Below are positions 1 through 7,871 of a stretch of DNA of 22,440 nucleotides, in pieces (positions within the stretch are counted from its first letter, which is position 1; each line of letters opens with the position of its first letter). A program made the translations under genes and the position numbers. The notes beneath the pieces are model-generated. The model was not told where the DNA came from and made no database searches. It saw only the letters and a list, made by a program, of their open reading frames with translations. This stretch comes from Pseudohongiella sp. (lineage in GTDB: Bacteria; Pseudomonadota; Gammaproteobacteria; Pseudomonadales; Pseudohongiellaceae), in assembly GCA_030652635.1 (NCBI GenBank), contig JAUSPW010000306.1, positions 1 to 22,440 on the forward strand, given 5' to 3'.

Positions 1-746
1 TCGAAACTGTGCTTGGCTGCAAACCCGGATGTCTTGGGCCAAACAAGTTGGATATCCCGGTTGTTGTTGATCGCAGCGCCGAAAATATGCGTAATTTTGT
101 CTGTGGCGCGAACAAAGCTGAAACACATCTGATGGACGCAAACTGGGGGCGGGACTGCCACTTCGATCAGGTTGCTGATTTACGCAAAGTAAAAGAAGGT
201 GATCTGAGCCCGGATGGTCAAGGTGAACTGCTGATCAAACGTGGCATCGAAGTTGGACATATTTTCCAGCTTGGGACAAAGTACAGTGAAGCCATGAAAG
301 CAGCCGTTCTTGATGAAAACGGCCGCTCCGTCCTGATGACAATGGGTTGTTACGGCATTGGTGTGAGTCGAATTGTTGCTGCCGCCATTGAGCAAAATCA
401 TGATACCAACGGCATCATCTGGCCTGAGGCGATTGCGCCTTTCCAAGTGGCGATTGTGCCGCTTAACGCTCACAAATCACCGCGCGTCACCGAAGTCAGT
501 GAACATTTGATGGCTGAACTTGAGAAGGCCGGCATCGAAGTACTGCTCGATGATAGAGACAAAAAGACCAGTCCGGGCGTCAAATTTGCCGACATGGAAT
601 TGATGGGAATCCCACATCGTATTGTGGTGTCTGATCGAGGGCTGGAAAACAATGAACTTGAGTATAAGTTCCGACGCGCAGAACAGGCAGAAAACGTACC
701 TGTTGATTCAATCATGGCTTTTTTGAGCGCCAGAATGGCGTCCTGA
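1..746 (+). CDS. proS: Prolyl-tRNA synthetase, C-terminal part (5' end outside window)
   Basis: Class II aminoacyl-tRNA synthetase that charges tRNA-Pro with proline in the cytoplasm. The reading frame is open to the left edge (Glu-Thr precede the first Val codon at position 9), so the true start lies outside. About 247 residues are visible of a protein usually near 570. They cover the end of the region after the editing insertion, the class II motif 3 with the GCYGIGVSR signature at 348-374, and the C-terminal anticodon-binding domain (APFQVAIVPLN onward, with DDRDKKTSPGVKFADMEL). The sequence follows E. coli ProS closely from memory, with a slightly longer DDRDKKTSPG loop. The stop is TGA at 744-746, and yihY starts 48 bases downstream on the same strand. 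Identification is secure; the editing domain and motifs 1 and 2 cannot be judged here. Confidence 0.97.
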   Translation, partial: ETVLGCKPGCLGPNKLDIPVVVDRSAENMRNFVCGANKAETHLMDANWGRDCHFDQVADLRKVKEGDLSPDGQGELLIKRGIEVGHIFQLGTKYSEAMKAAVLDENGRSVLMTMGCYGIGVSRIVAAAIEQNHDTNGIIWPEAIAPFQVAIVPLNAHKSPRVTEVSEHLMAELEKAGIEVLLDDRDKKTSPGVKFADMELMGIPHRIVVSDRGLENNELEYKFRRAEQAENVPVDSIMAFLSARMAS

Positions 747-794
747 ACCCAGGTATTGGGTCATACAGCCAGTGAAGTGTCACATGGGGATATT

Positions 795-2150
795 ATGTCT
801 ATACGATCAGCACATGATCTTGTCAGTGCCATTGAAAACAGGCTGTGGCGTGAAAACGAAGGCAATCTTCCGCGTTGGCAGCAAATTGGCTTTCGCGGCT
901 TTCAGATTGCCTTTGCTGTTCTAAGGGATCTGGCGGAAGGCCAATTGAGCCTTCGCGCCATGAGCCTGGTGTATTACACCGTCATCGCAATCGTACCTTT
1001 GCTCGCCTTGACGTTTGCCGTCATCAAAGGGCTGGGCGTGCACAATGCGATGGAGCCTGCGCTGTTGGGATTGTTACAGCCGTTTCTGGGTGAATACAGC
1101 ATCCAGATCACAAGCAATATTGTCAGTTTTGTTGACAACGTTCGGGTAGATGTACTCAGCGCTGTCAGTCTTGGAGTATTGCTGTACAGCGTGCTGACCA
1201 TGATGCAGCAGATAGAACTGACATTTAATTACATCTGGAATATCAGCCAACCACGTTCCATGTCGAACCGGGTCAGTGAATATCTGTTTGCTGTGATCGT
1301 GAGCCCCTTGTTGATACTCATCTCAGTGGGCATCGCAACATCGGTAAATGCCGCTTTTTTTGTAAGCTTTCTTGCAGAACTCCGATTTGGTGCCTGGATT
1401 CTGCAATCCATCGCTATGTTGATGCCGGCGATCTTTATGTCACTGGCATTTGCATTGGCCTTCATCTTTATTCCCAACACAAAAGTCCGTTTCCAATCTG
1501 CTTTTATGGGTGGTGTCGTCACCATGATTGCCTGGAAAACGATGGGGTGGATTTTCAAAAATTTTATCGCGGTTGACTCCACTAACGCGATTATCTATGC
1601 AGCCTTTTTTGCCATCATCCTCATGATGCTGTTTTTGTACATGGGTTGGTTGATGCTGTTGATAGGCTCAAGCATATCCTATTATCACCAGTTCCCTTCT
1701 AAAACGCGTTCCGGTCGAAAACCACTGGAAATCAGTTTGCAAATGCAGGAAGAGGTCAGCCTGAGTGTTGCTTACCTGATCGTAAAGCGCTTTATTCGAC
1801 GGGAAAACCCTTGGTCACTGGATGAATTACAAAGTTACACTCGCCTCAACACGCCTCTGCTTGAAAGCGCAATAAATGCGTTGATGTCTACCGGTTTCAT
1901 CAGCGCCATCGATGAACAGCCTCGTCGGTATCTGCCACATCACTCGGTTGAGGATATCCCGTTAAATGACCTGCGTGTTTTACTTCGACAGCGCAGCGGC
2001 AATGCACAAGAACTGAAGTTACTGACGTCTGAGCAGCGGCAAATCCGCCAGTTTATGGAAGATATCGATTCGCATTGGGCGGGCACCTCAGGCGCAGTCA
2101 GTTTCCGCAAGCTACTTGAGCAAGAAAGTACAAACAATACTCAGAAATGA
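795..2150 (+). CDS. yihY: YihY/BrkB-family inner membrane protein (UPF0761)
   Basis: Polytopic inner membrane protein of the YihY/virulence factor BrkB family, once misnamed ribonuclease BN. Its molecular role is not established. I chose the ATG at 795 (MSIRSAHDL) because TGGGGA lies about five bases upstream; a TTG at 756 in the same frame would add 13 residues with no better signal. The 451-residue product has about six hydrophobic segments, the first around residues 57-80 (SLVYYTVIAIVPLLAL, the family hallmark) and the last ending near residue 300 (LMLLIGSSISYY). It then has a soluble tail of about 150 residues whose helices (WSLDELQSYTRLNTPLLESA) look like a winged helix. E. coli YihY is about 290 residues, so this is the long form with a C-terminal domain. 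It follows proS closely and precedes wrbA by 37 bases, as in Pseudomonas. Confidence 0.9.
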   Translation: MSIRSAHDLVSAIENRLWRENEGNLPRWQQIGFRGFQIAFAVLRDLAEGQLSLRAMSLVYYTVIAIVPLLALTFAVIKGLGVHNAMEPALLGLLQPFLGEYSIQITSNIVSFVDNVRVDVLSAVSLGVLLYSVLTMMQQIELTFNYIWNISQPRSMSNRVSEYLFAVIVSPLLILISVGIATSVNAAFFVSFLAELRFGAWILQSIAMLMPAIFMSLAFALAFIFIPNTKVRFQSAFMGGVVTMIAWKTMGWIFKNFIAVDSTNAIIYAAFFAIILMMLFLYMGWLMLLIGSSISYYHQFPSKTRSGRKPLEISLQMQEEVSLSVAYLIVKRFIRRENPWSLDELQSYTRLNTPLLESAINALMSTGFISAIDEQPRRYLPHHSVEDIPLNDLRVLLRQRSGNAQELKLLTSEQRQIRQFMEDIDSHWAGTSGAVSFRKLLEQESTNNTQK

Positions 2151-2187
2151 CCACCAGGTTTGAAAACTGTTTTTCAGGAAGCGATTG

Positions 2188-2793
2188 ATGGCTAACACAA
2201 CCCCCTACGTCCTTGTGCTGTATTTCAGTCGACAAGGCGCTACCGAGGCCATGGCAAAATTGATTGCGCGTGGTATAGAGCAGGCTGGCAATATCGAAGC
2301 GCGACTCAGAACCGTGCCATCGGTATCACCTGATCACCTGCCCTCAATACCTCAGGTGCCCGACACAAGCGCTGTTTACTGCTCAGAAGCCGATCTGCGC
2401 GATTGCGCTGGATTGGCCATGGGCAGCCCGACCCGGTTTGGCAACATGGCGTCTGCCATGAAGTATTTTCTGGATAATACCGGTGCGCTGTGGGCCAGTG
2501 GTGCGCTGATCAACAAGCCGGCCGCGCTGTTTACATCCACCTCCAGCATGCATGGTGGTCAGGAAAGCACGCTGTTAAGCATGAGTCTACCGCTCTTACA
2601 TCACGGCATGCTTATTTGTGGCCTGCCTTACAGTGAACAGGCCTTGATGAGAACACAGACGGGTGGCACCCCTTATGGAGCCAGTCATCTGGCGGGCATC
2701 AACAGTGATTTGCCTTTGAGTACTGACGAGCAACAACTGTGTCTGGCGCTTGGCAAACGACTGGGATACCTGGCGCTCAAATTAGGCGCGTGA
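2188..2793 (+). CDS. wrbA: WrbA-type NAD(P)H:quinone oxidoreductase (flavodoxin fold)
   Basis: FMN-binding, flavodoxin-fold enzyme of the WrbA family (type IV NAD(P)H:quinone oxidoreductase), which reduces quinones by two electrons and is thought to limit oxidative stress in the cytoplasm. The 201-residue length is close to E. coli WrbA (198). Visible motifs are the FMN phosphate loop after strand 1 (SRQGATE, residues 14-20), GSPTRFGNM at 79-87, the HGGQE loop at 122-126 and GGTPYGA at 159-165. The ATG at 2188 is chosen over an adjacent TTG at 2185 because CAGGA at 2175-2179 sits eight bases upstream. It lies 37 bases after yihY and 56 bases before the DUF2069 gene, probably co-transcribed with both. 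An older misnomer for the family is Trp repressor-binding protein; I see no reason to keep that function. Confidence 0.93.
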   Translation: MANTTPYVLVLYFSRQGATEAMAKLIARGIEQAGNIEARLRTVPSVSPDHLPSIPQVPDTSAVYCSEADLRDCAGLAMGSPTRFGNMASAMKYFLDNTGALWASGALINKPAALFTSTSSMHGGQESTLLSMSLPLLHHGMLICGLPYSEQALMRTQTGGTPYGASHLAGINSDLPLSTDEQQLCLALGKRLGYLALKLGA

Positions 2794-2849
2794 CTTGCCG
2801 TGCCAGCATTAAAACGCATTTAAAACAGCTGAAAAAAGGGAAAAAGAAC

Positions 2850-3248
2850 ATGACACAAACCTGGGCACCGATACCTGCCTCCGTCCAGCGTGCCAGACTA
2901 GCATCGCTCATCTGCTACTTTGGACTCTTTGGCCTTTTTACCGGTAAAGCGATTGTTAATCTGCTGAGCGGCGTGCCGGCAACGGTTGTGGTTTTTTTGT
3001 GGCTGGTTGCTGTTATGCCATTAAGTATATTTTTGCCTGGCCTGCGCCGAAACAATAGTCTACGAACCTACGCCTGGTTATGTTTTTTGATTTTGATGTA
3101 TTTTTTGCACGCTGTGACAATAGCCTTTACTACAGGAACACTCTTTTACGGCATGGTCTACAGCGTATTGTGCGTTGCGTTGTTCTGCGCGTTGGTTGTC
3201 TACATCAGGCTGGCAAAAAAATATTTGGGAATGTCGCTACTCAGATGA
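2850..3248 (+). CDS. DUF2069 small inner membrane protein
   Basis: A 132-residue hydrophobic protein of unknown function. It matches the DUF2069 family by position (between wrbA and hda, as in Pseudomonas) and by its four predicted membrane segments: about residues 15-36, 42-60, 68-88 and 96-118. The short C-terminal tail (RLAKKYLGMSLLR) is basic and probably cytoplasmic by the positive-inside rule. The ATG at 2850 is used because a purine-rich stretch ending in GGG at 2838-2840 precedes it at normal distance; the frame runs open further upstream into wrbA but without a good start. It ends nine bases before the stop of convergent hda, with no hairpin between them. The family assignment is from memory of gene order and profile, so it is likely but not certain. 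Confidence 0.82.
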   Translation: MTQTWAPIPASVQRARLASLICYFGLFGLFTGKAIVNLLSGVPATVVVFLWLVAVMPLSIFLPGLRRNNSLRTYAWLCFLILMYFLHAVTIAFTTGTLFYGMVYSVLCVALFCALVVYIRLAKKYLGMSLLR

Positions 3249-3257
3249 GACCTTTGG

Positions 3258-4025
3258 CTACCAACCCATTACAGATTTAAGCAGCGGAATGGTGACCTTG
3301 CGCTGCGTTGAAAGCGAATGTTTATCGAGCAAAGCAAGCACCGCCAATAACTGAGTCATGCTGCGCTCACTGCGTGCCACCAAAAACCTTGCGACCTCAT
3401 CAGACAACTCAAAACCGCGGCAATCTGCTCGCAGTTTCAGCGCCACTGCTTTTTCTTCATCATTGAGCATTTGCAGGTGAAATGGCACCGCAGACTGCAT
3501 TCTTGAGGTTAAATCCGGCAACTTGAATTGAAGCTGCTGCGGCGTTGAATGTGCGCCAATCAAAAGCGGTGTTTGCGATTCTGCCATTCTGTTGTAGAGA
3601 TTAAACAGAGCCATCTCCCATTCGGGCTGACCAGCCAGCTCGTCGATCGCATCAAGGCACACCAGAGCCATCGACTCAAGCCCCAGTAAAACGTCCGGAT
3701 GCAGTGCAGTGTGGCGTGAAAAATCCAGATAAAAAGCCCTGACGCCCATTAATTCTGCCTCATGGCAAATCGCCTGCAACAGGTGGGAGCAACCAACGCC
3801 GCGCACACCCCATAACCAGAAAAATTCCTCAAGCAAGGTGCCGCTGCGTGCTTTTGCTCGCGACTGGAATACCCAGCGCTGCAATGCATTTTCCAACACG
3901 TGCACAATTTGATTATTGGGTGCACCTTCACTACCACAAAAAAAATTCTTAAATGTAGCGTCATCATCCAGGCTAAGCCTGAAGGTCAATTGCTGAGGAA
4001 ATGCTTGTGGTTGCGGATCAATCAT
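3258..4025 (-). CDS. hda: DnaA regulatory inactivator Hda, with an unusual P-loop
   Basis: DnaA-like AAA+ protein which, bound to the DNA-loaded beta clamp, promotes hydrolysis of DnaA-ATP and so prevents re-initiation of replication. The 255 residues show an N-terminal clamp-binding-like motif (QLTFRL, residues 12-17) followed by DDATFKNFF as in other Hda proteins, a P-loop GVRGVGCS at 73-80, a Walker B stretch LVCLDAID at 121-128, box VII with the arginine-finger candidate Arg175 (LPDLTSRM), and a sensor II region around Arg221. Two oddities: the P-loop Lys/Arg position is Cys79, where E. coli Hda has Arg, and a polar insertion at about 54-66 (QSRAKARSG) makes the protein longer than E. coli Hda. 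The start overlaps the stop of the upstream DUF2066 gene (ATGA at 4022-4025), implying translational coupling. Gene order supports the call strongly. Confidence 0.92.
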   Translation of the reverse strand: MIDPQPQAFPQQLTFRLSLDDDATFKNFFCGSEGAPNNQIVHVLENALQRWVFQSRAKARSGTLLEEFFWLWGVRGVGCSHLLQAICHEAELMGVRAFYLDFSRHTALHPDVLLGLESMALVCLDAIDELAGQPEWEMALFNLYNRMAESQTPLLIGAHSTPQQLQFKLPDLTSRMQSAVPFHLQMLNDEEKAVALKLRADCRGFELSDEVARFLVARSERSMTQLLAVLALLDKHSLSTQRKVTIPLLKSVMGW

Positions 4026-5158
4026 TGACGCGTCCAGCGGTAATGCAATACCTCACCCACTGGCTGGCCTGGGACAAAATCGACAGGCTGCAGATCACGC
4101 CCCAGACTGATGAACTCAGTCAGTATCTGACGTGTACCCAGCAGCTGCAGATCTAACTCCAGACTATCTGTTCGCAAGGCATTTAATTTGATTTCGCGAA
4201 CAACTGACAAACTCTCCAAGTATTGCACCAGTCGCGAGTGGCTTTGCAAATCGTTTATACCATCAACACGCAGCACTACTTGGTCTTCCCGCTCAAACTC
4301 GCTTGCGACCAGACCAAAATAACTCGCCAGGGTCACGGCAGCGCGGTCTAAAGGGGCTTCCATATAGCTTGTGATATCACTGTTTATGTGGTCAAAAACC
4401 TGGACATCATTGCGGAAAATCAACTGCCAGAAGCCTACCAGATCACCGGCAGGTGTCACCAGGATTCGCCCGGCAAGCACACTGTCTGCCGCATAACGAT
4501 CGGCCGCCTTGCGCAACGCTTCTGCATCGAGCGCCCACGCCCTGTCAACATTCACTAATAACCGGTCTTCCAGATCAAGTAACGGGATTAAAACCGGTAC
4601 GGCACGCTGATCAGAAAACGCTCTTACCTGGTCCAATAACTGGTGCTCTGCACTGGAACCCAACATCGTGCGACGCCCGTCAATATCTTGCACGGTAATC
4701 CAAACCAACACGCTGGCACGATTGACATCCCAGACAGGAATGTTGGCTCCCTCCAATAAAGTATCTATCAGGGCCTGATCAAATCTGACGTCCAACTGTC
4801 CAGCTTGCTGAGAGGATCCACCACCCGATCTGAAGCTGACCTGAGCGACATATCGATCGGCGCTATTTAAGGCTGACACAATCTGCGGATGCTCCAACCA
4901 CCGTCTCTCACCGGTCACTTTGGTAATGACTTGCGCAAAAGCCTCACGATAGGCCCGCCGCCGTTCCTGATCGGATTGATTGGTAACGGCAATTTCCTCT
5001 TGATATAGCCCTTGCACGGGCAAAGCTTGAACCGGAAGACTTGTCAAGCCAAGCAGCATCATGCTTAAAAGCGCAGGATAAAGCGCCGCGCCCGTCAATA
5101 AACGGCAGAGCACGTTAAAAAAAATAAATTGATTGAGGTTTTTCATGGGCTCAATCAT
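4022..5158 (-). CDS. DUF2066 domain-containing exported protein
   Basis: Uncharacterised protein of the DUF2066 family, conserved next to hda and divergent from purM in Pseudomonas-type gammaproteobacteria. The 378-residue product starts with a hydrophobic signal-like segment (about residues 14-38, ending near QALPVQ), then a soluble domain with the family's opening pattern (RRRAYREAFAQVITKVTGERRWLEHP) and mixed alpha/beta sequence to the end. It therefore probably acts in the periplasm or is anchored to the inner membrane. The start could be the ATG at 5158 or a second ATG four codons later (5146, MKNLNQFIF), which looks equally like a signal peptide start; I keep the longer one. Its stop overlaps the hda start by four bases. 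No function is known, and nothing in the sequence adds one. Confidence 0.8.
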   Translation of the reverse strand: MIEPMKNLNQFIFFNVLCRLLTGAALYPALLSMMLLGLTSLPVQALPVQGLYQEEIAVTNQSDQERRRAYREAFAQVITKVTGERRWLEHPQIVSALNSADRYVAQVSFRSGGGSSQQAGQLDVRFDQALIDTLLEGANIPVWDVNRASVLVWITVQDIDGRRTMLGSSAEHQLLDQVRAFSDQRAVPVLIPLLDLEDRLLVNVDRAWALDAEALRKAADRYAADSVLAGRILVTPAGDLVGFWQLIFRNDVQVFDHINSDITSYMEAPLDRAAVTLASYFGLVASEFEREDQVVLRVDGINDLQSHSRLVQYLESLSVVREIKLNALRTDSLELDLQLLGTRQILTEFISLGRDLQPVDFVPGQPVGEVLHYRWTRQ

Positions 5159-5189
5159 AACCGATCACCCTATTGTTTTACATTATTGC

Positions 5190-5218
5190 CTGACGAAGAG
5201 GTCTGCAGCTGTTAAAAT
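5190..5218 (+). promoter_or_regulatory. Candidate sigma-70 promoter of purMN
   Basis: CTGACG at 5190-5195 (4 of 6 to TTGACA) and TAAAAT at 5213-5218 (5 of 6 to TATAAT) are separated by exactly 17 bases. Transcription would begin near 5225. This leaves the in-frame ATG at 5217 upstream of the transcript and points to 5247 or 5259 as the purM start. No clear PurR operator palindrome is visible nearby. Inferred from sequence only. Confidence 0.5.
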
Positions 5219-5246
5219 GCCGTTCTCAACTTACTCAGCAGACCAG

Positions 5247-6341
5247 ATGATCACGTCCATGACCAGTAACGCTCACTCTTCAGACGATACCCAACTGCAA
5301 ACTACCGGCCTCAGTTACAAAGATGCCGGTGTGGATATTGATGCCGGCGATGCGCTGGTAGAAAAAATCAAATCGGTTACCCAGTCGACTCGCCGCAAAG
5401 AAGTTTTGTCCGGCCTTGGCGGATTTGGTGCGCTGTGTGAGATTCCGGAAGGATATAAAAAACCCGTTCTGGTATCGGCCACCGATGGTGTTGGCACCAA
5501 ACTCAAATTGGCTATCGACATGGGTAAACATGACACGATAGGTATTGATCTGGTTGCCATGTGTGTTAACGACCTCATTGTATGTGGCGCTGAACCCCTG
5601 TTTTTTCTCGATTATTACGCAACAGGCGGGCTGAATGTTGATGTTGCCACCGAGGTGGTAAGCGGCATAGGAGAAGGGTGTCGTCAAGCAGGCTGCTCGT
5701 TGATTGGTGGTGAAACTGCCGAAATGCCAGGCATGTACCAAAAGGGCGATTATGACCTGGCAGGATTCGCCGTGGGTGTTGTCGAAAAAGATAGAATCAT
5801 CGAAAACGATCTGGTCAAACCGGGCGATGTGCTGATTGGCCTGGCCTCTTCGGGACCTCACTCAAACGGGTACTCACTGATCAGGAAAGTTATCGAAGTC
5901 AGCGGGGCGGAATTACACGACGCGTTCGGAAACAGCACCCTGGGGGCAACGTTGTTAAGCCCCACTGAAATATATGTCAAAGCCATGCACGCATTAATGG
6001 CTGAGATCCCGGTTCATGGCATGGCGCACATAACAGGTGGCGGCATTGTCGAAAACTTGCCTCGCGTCATGCCTGATTTTACACAGGCCATTATCGACTC
6101 CGACGCCTGGGTCAGACCGGCTATATTTGACTGGCTGCAACTCAAGGGCAATATAGCGCCTAAAGAAATGCTGCGCACGTTTAACAGTGGCATTGGCATG
6201 ATTGTCTGCATCGCCCCTGAAAATGCCGTACGCGCCTTGGAAATTCTGCAACCCATGACCCGTGGTGCCTTAGTCATTGGCAGCATCGAATCAAGCGCAG
6301 AGCAAGCACCTAAAGTGATTGTAAAAGGCAAACTGGCATGA
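5247..6341 (+). CDS. purM: Phosphoribosylformylglycinamidine cyclo-ligase (AIR synthetase)
   Basis: Catalyses the ATP-dependent ring closure of FGAM to aminoimidazole ribonucleotide, step five of de novo purine synthesis, in the cytoplasm. The body aligns with E. coli PurM throughout: LSYKDAGVDIDAG near the start, the ATDGVGTKLKLA nucleotide-binding segment, GIDLVAMCVNDL, GGETAEMPGMY, SSGPHSNGYSL and HITGGG. From 5247 it is 364 residues, slightly longer than E. coli PurM (about 345) because of a polar N-terminal extension. ATGs at 5217, 5247 and 5259 share the frame. None has a strong ribosome site, and 5217 lies inside the candidate -10 box, so 5247 is preferred and 5259 is possible. The stop overlaps the purN start by four bases (ATGA at 6338-6341), so the two purine genes are coupled. 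Confidence 0.95.
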   Translation: MITSMTSNAHSSDDTQLQTTGLSYKDAGVDIDAGDALVEKIKSVTQSTRRKEVLSGLGGFGALCEIPEGYKKPVLVSATDGVGTKLKLAIDMGKHDTIGIDLVAMCVNDLIVCGAEPLFFLDYYATGGLNVDVATEVVSGIGEGCRQAGCSLIGGETAEMPGMYQKGDYDLAGFAVGVVEKDRIIENDLVKPGDVLIGLASSGPHSNGYSLIRKVIEVSGAELHDAFGNSTLGATLLSPTEIYVKAMHALMAEIPVHGMAHITGGGIVENLPRVMPDFTQAIIDSDAWVRPAIFDWLQLKGNIAPKEMLRTFNSGIGMIVCIAPENAVRALEILQPMTRGALVIGSIESSAEQAPKVIVKGKLA

Positions 6342-7027
6342 AATCGGGCGCAATCGCACAACCCTCTTGCAGGGTTGTGGTGCTGATTTCAGGCAACGGC
6401 AGCAATTTACAGGCACTGATCGACTATCCCCAAAAACAGTATGTGATCAGTCAGGTAATCAGCAACCGTGCTGATGCCTTTGGTCTGCAACGGGCGCAAC
6501 GCGCAGGGATTGGCACAGCTGTGCTTGATCACAAGCAGTTTTCGTCGCGAGAAGGCTTTGATGGAGAGTTGATCCGGCTGATTGACTCCCACCAGCCGGA
6601 TCTGATTGTACTTGCAGGGTTTATGCGCATACTCAGTTCAGGTTTTGTTCAGCATTACGCAGGCAGACTACTCAATATTCATCCATCCTTGTTGCCTGCT
6701 TATAAAGGCACAAACACACATCAACGGGTGCTGGATGCGGGAGATCGTTTCCACGGTGTAAGTGTGCATTTTGTCACGGAAGAGCTGGATGGAGGAGCGG
6801 TGGTTGCGCAGGCAATAATTCCAGTTAACGAGGGCGATACCAAAGAGACGCTTGCTCAGCGGGTTGCTACTCAGGAGCACAGACTATACCCTGAGGTGGT
6901 CTCATGGTTTGCAGCCGGCAGACTCAAGCTTCATAACGACGGTAGCGCACGTCTCGACCAACATGTTCTGCCACCACAAGGTATGCAATTCAACACTGAA
7001 CAAACGCAAGTAAAAACAGTTGAGTAA
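6338..7027 (+). CDS. purN: Phosphoribosylglycinamide formyltransferase (GAR transformylase)
   Basis: Transfers the formyl group of 10-formyl-tetrahydrofolate to glycinamide ribonucleotide, step three of de novo purine synthesis. The 229 residues carry the phosphate-binding loop SGNGSNLQALI at about 18-28, and the catalytic trio Asn113, His115 (NIHPSLLP) and Asp151 (EELDGG), all intact. The C-terminal 20 residues (from about 210) are a polar tail beyond the E. coli protein (212 residues). The start ATG lies within the purM stop, giving a four-base overlap, and no ribosome site other than purM coding sequence is needed. The gene downstream (DUF3108) begins 47 bases later on the same strand, as in Pseudomonas. 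Confidence 0.96.
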   Translation: MKSGAIAQPSCRVVVLISGNGSNLQALIDYPQKQYVISQVISNRADAFGLQRAQRAGIGTAVLDHKQFSSREGFDGELIRLIDSHQPDLIVLAGFMRILSSGFVQHYAGRLLNIHPSLLPAYKGTNTHQRVLDAGDRFHGVSVHFVTEELDGGAVVAQAIIPVNEGDTKETLAQRVATQEHRLYPEVVSWFAAGRLKLHNDGSARLDQHVLPPQGMQFNTEQTQVKTVE

Positions 7028-7074
7028 AACGAAGGTCCGTTAAACACACCAACATCCAATCGGGATTCACTGAC

Positions 7075-7845
7075 ATGCGCTCACACACAAACACAGTGCA
7101 AATGAAGGTTAAGCTAATCCGCAATGGCTGGACCATCCTACTGGTTAATCTGTTGGTTTTTATGGCAATACCGCTGGCTGCAGCTCAGCCGATAGCGCCT
7201 GTCCCCTACGAAGCCCGTTATGAAGCACGGGCTATGGGCATGAAATCCTCGGCCTATAGAACATTGACCTTGAACAATGATGTGTATCAACTCAATCATG
7301 GTTTGGCTGTTTCGGTGCTGGGGGCTAACTTGATCACCGTAAATGAGCGCACAGAGTTTCGTTGGCAGGAACAACAAGCCGTGCCGTTACAGTATCACTA
7401 TAAACAAAGCGGTGTGCGCAGACGCGATGAGCGTGTAGCCTTTGATTGGCCACAAAATTCAGCCGCGATGAACCGTGACGGGCGAGAGCAGACACAAACA
7501 CTTGAAGCTGGATATCAGGATAATCTCAGTTTTTCAGCACAAATGAGTGCGGATTTACTGAACAAGCCTGAATTACGCGCGCCTGAAACCGTACTTTCAT
7601 ACCAGATTCTGGACGCACGTCGTCTGGAGACTCAGGATTACAAAGTAATCGGAGCAGAACGCATCAGCACCCCAGCAGGAGAGCTGGATACCGTCAAGCT
7701 GGAACGGATTCGAGATAGCGACAGTGGCAGATCAACCGTTATCTGGTTGTCAGCACAGCATCAGTACATACTTGCAAAGCTGTTGCAGATAGAAAGCGGT
7801 GGCTCTGAGATGGCATTGACACTTGAAAGTGTAAACTGGCCCTGA
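7075..7845 (+). CDS. DUF3108 domain-containing exported protein
   Basis: Uncharacterised envelope protein of the DUF3108 family, which commonly follows purN in gammaproteobacteria. There are two possible starts. ATG 7075 has CGGGA nine bases upstream. ATG 7102 (MKVKLIRNGW) gives a tidier signal peptide: basic start, hydrophobic core ILLVNLLVFMAIPL, and likely cleavage after AAA before QPIAP. I list the longer form because only it has a ribosome site. The mature part opens with PYEARYEARAMGMKSSAYRTL, the family's characteristic beta-rich beginning, and continues with alternating strand patterns to about residue 250, suggesting a periplasmic beta-barrel-like or lipocalin-like fold. Function is unknown. 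It converges on fleQ, with only 26 bases between the stops and no hairpin visible there. Confidence 0.82.
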   Translation: MRSHTNTVQMKVKLIRNGWTILLVNLLVFMAIPLAAAQPIAPVPYEARYEARAMGMKSSAYRTLTLNNDVYQLNHGLAVSVLGANLITVNERTEFRWQEQQAVPLQYHYKQSGVRRRDERVAFDWPQNSAAMNRDGREQTQTLEAGYQDNLSFSAQMSADLLNKPELRAPETVLSYQILDARRLETQDYKVIGAERISTPAGELDTVKLERIRDSDSGRSTVIWLSAQHQYILAKLLQIESGGSEMALTLESVNWP

Positions 7846-7871
7846 TTACCTGTGTTGGTCGCCAGATCCGA

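Noticed and set aside
5217..5246. Earlier in-frame ATG for purM at 5217
   Set aside because: It overlaps the candidate -10 box TAAAAT, so it would not be in the transcript; no ribosome site.
5280..5861. 193-codon minus-strand frame inside purM
   Set aside because: Lies wholly within the well-matched purM coding sequence and has no start signal or recognisable domain.
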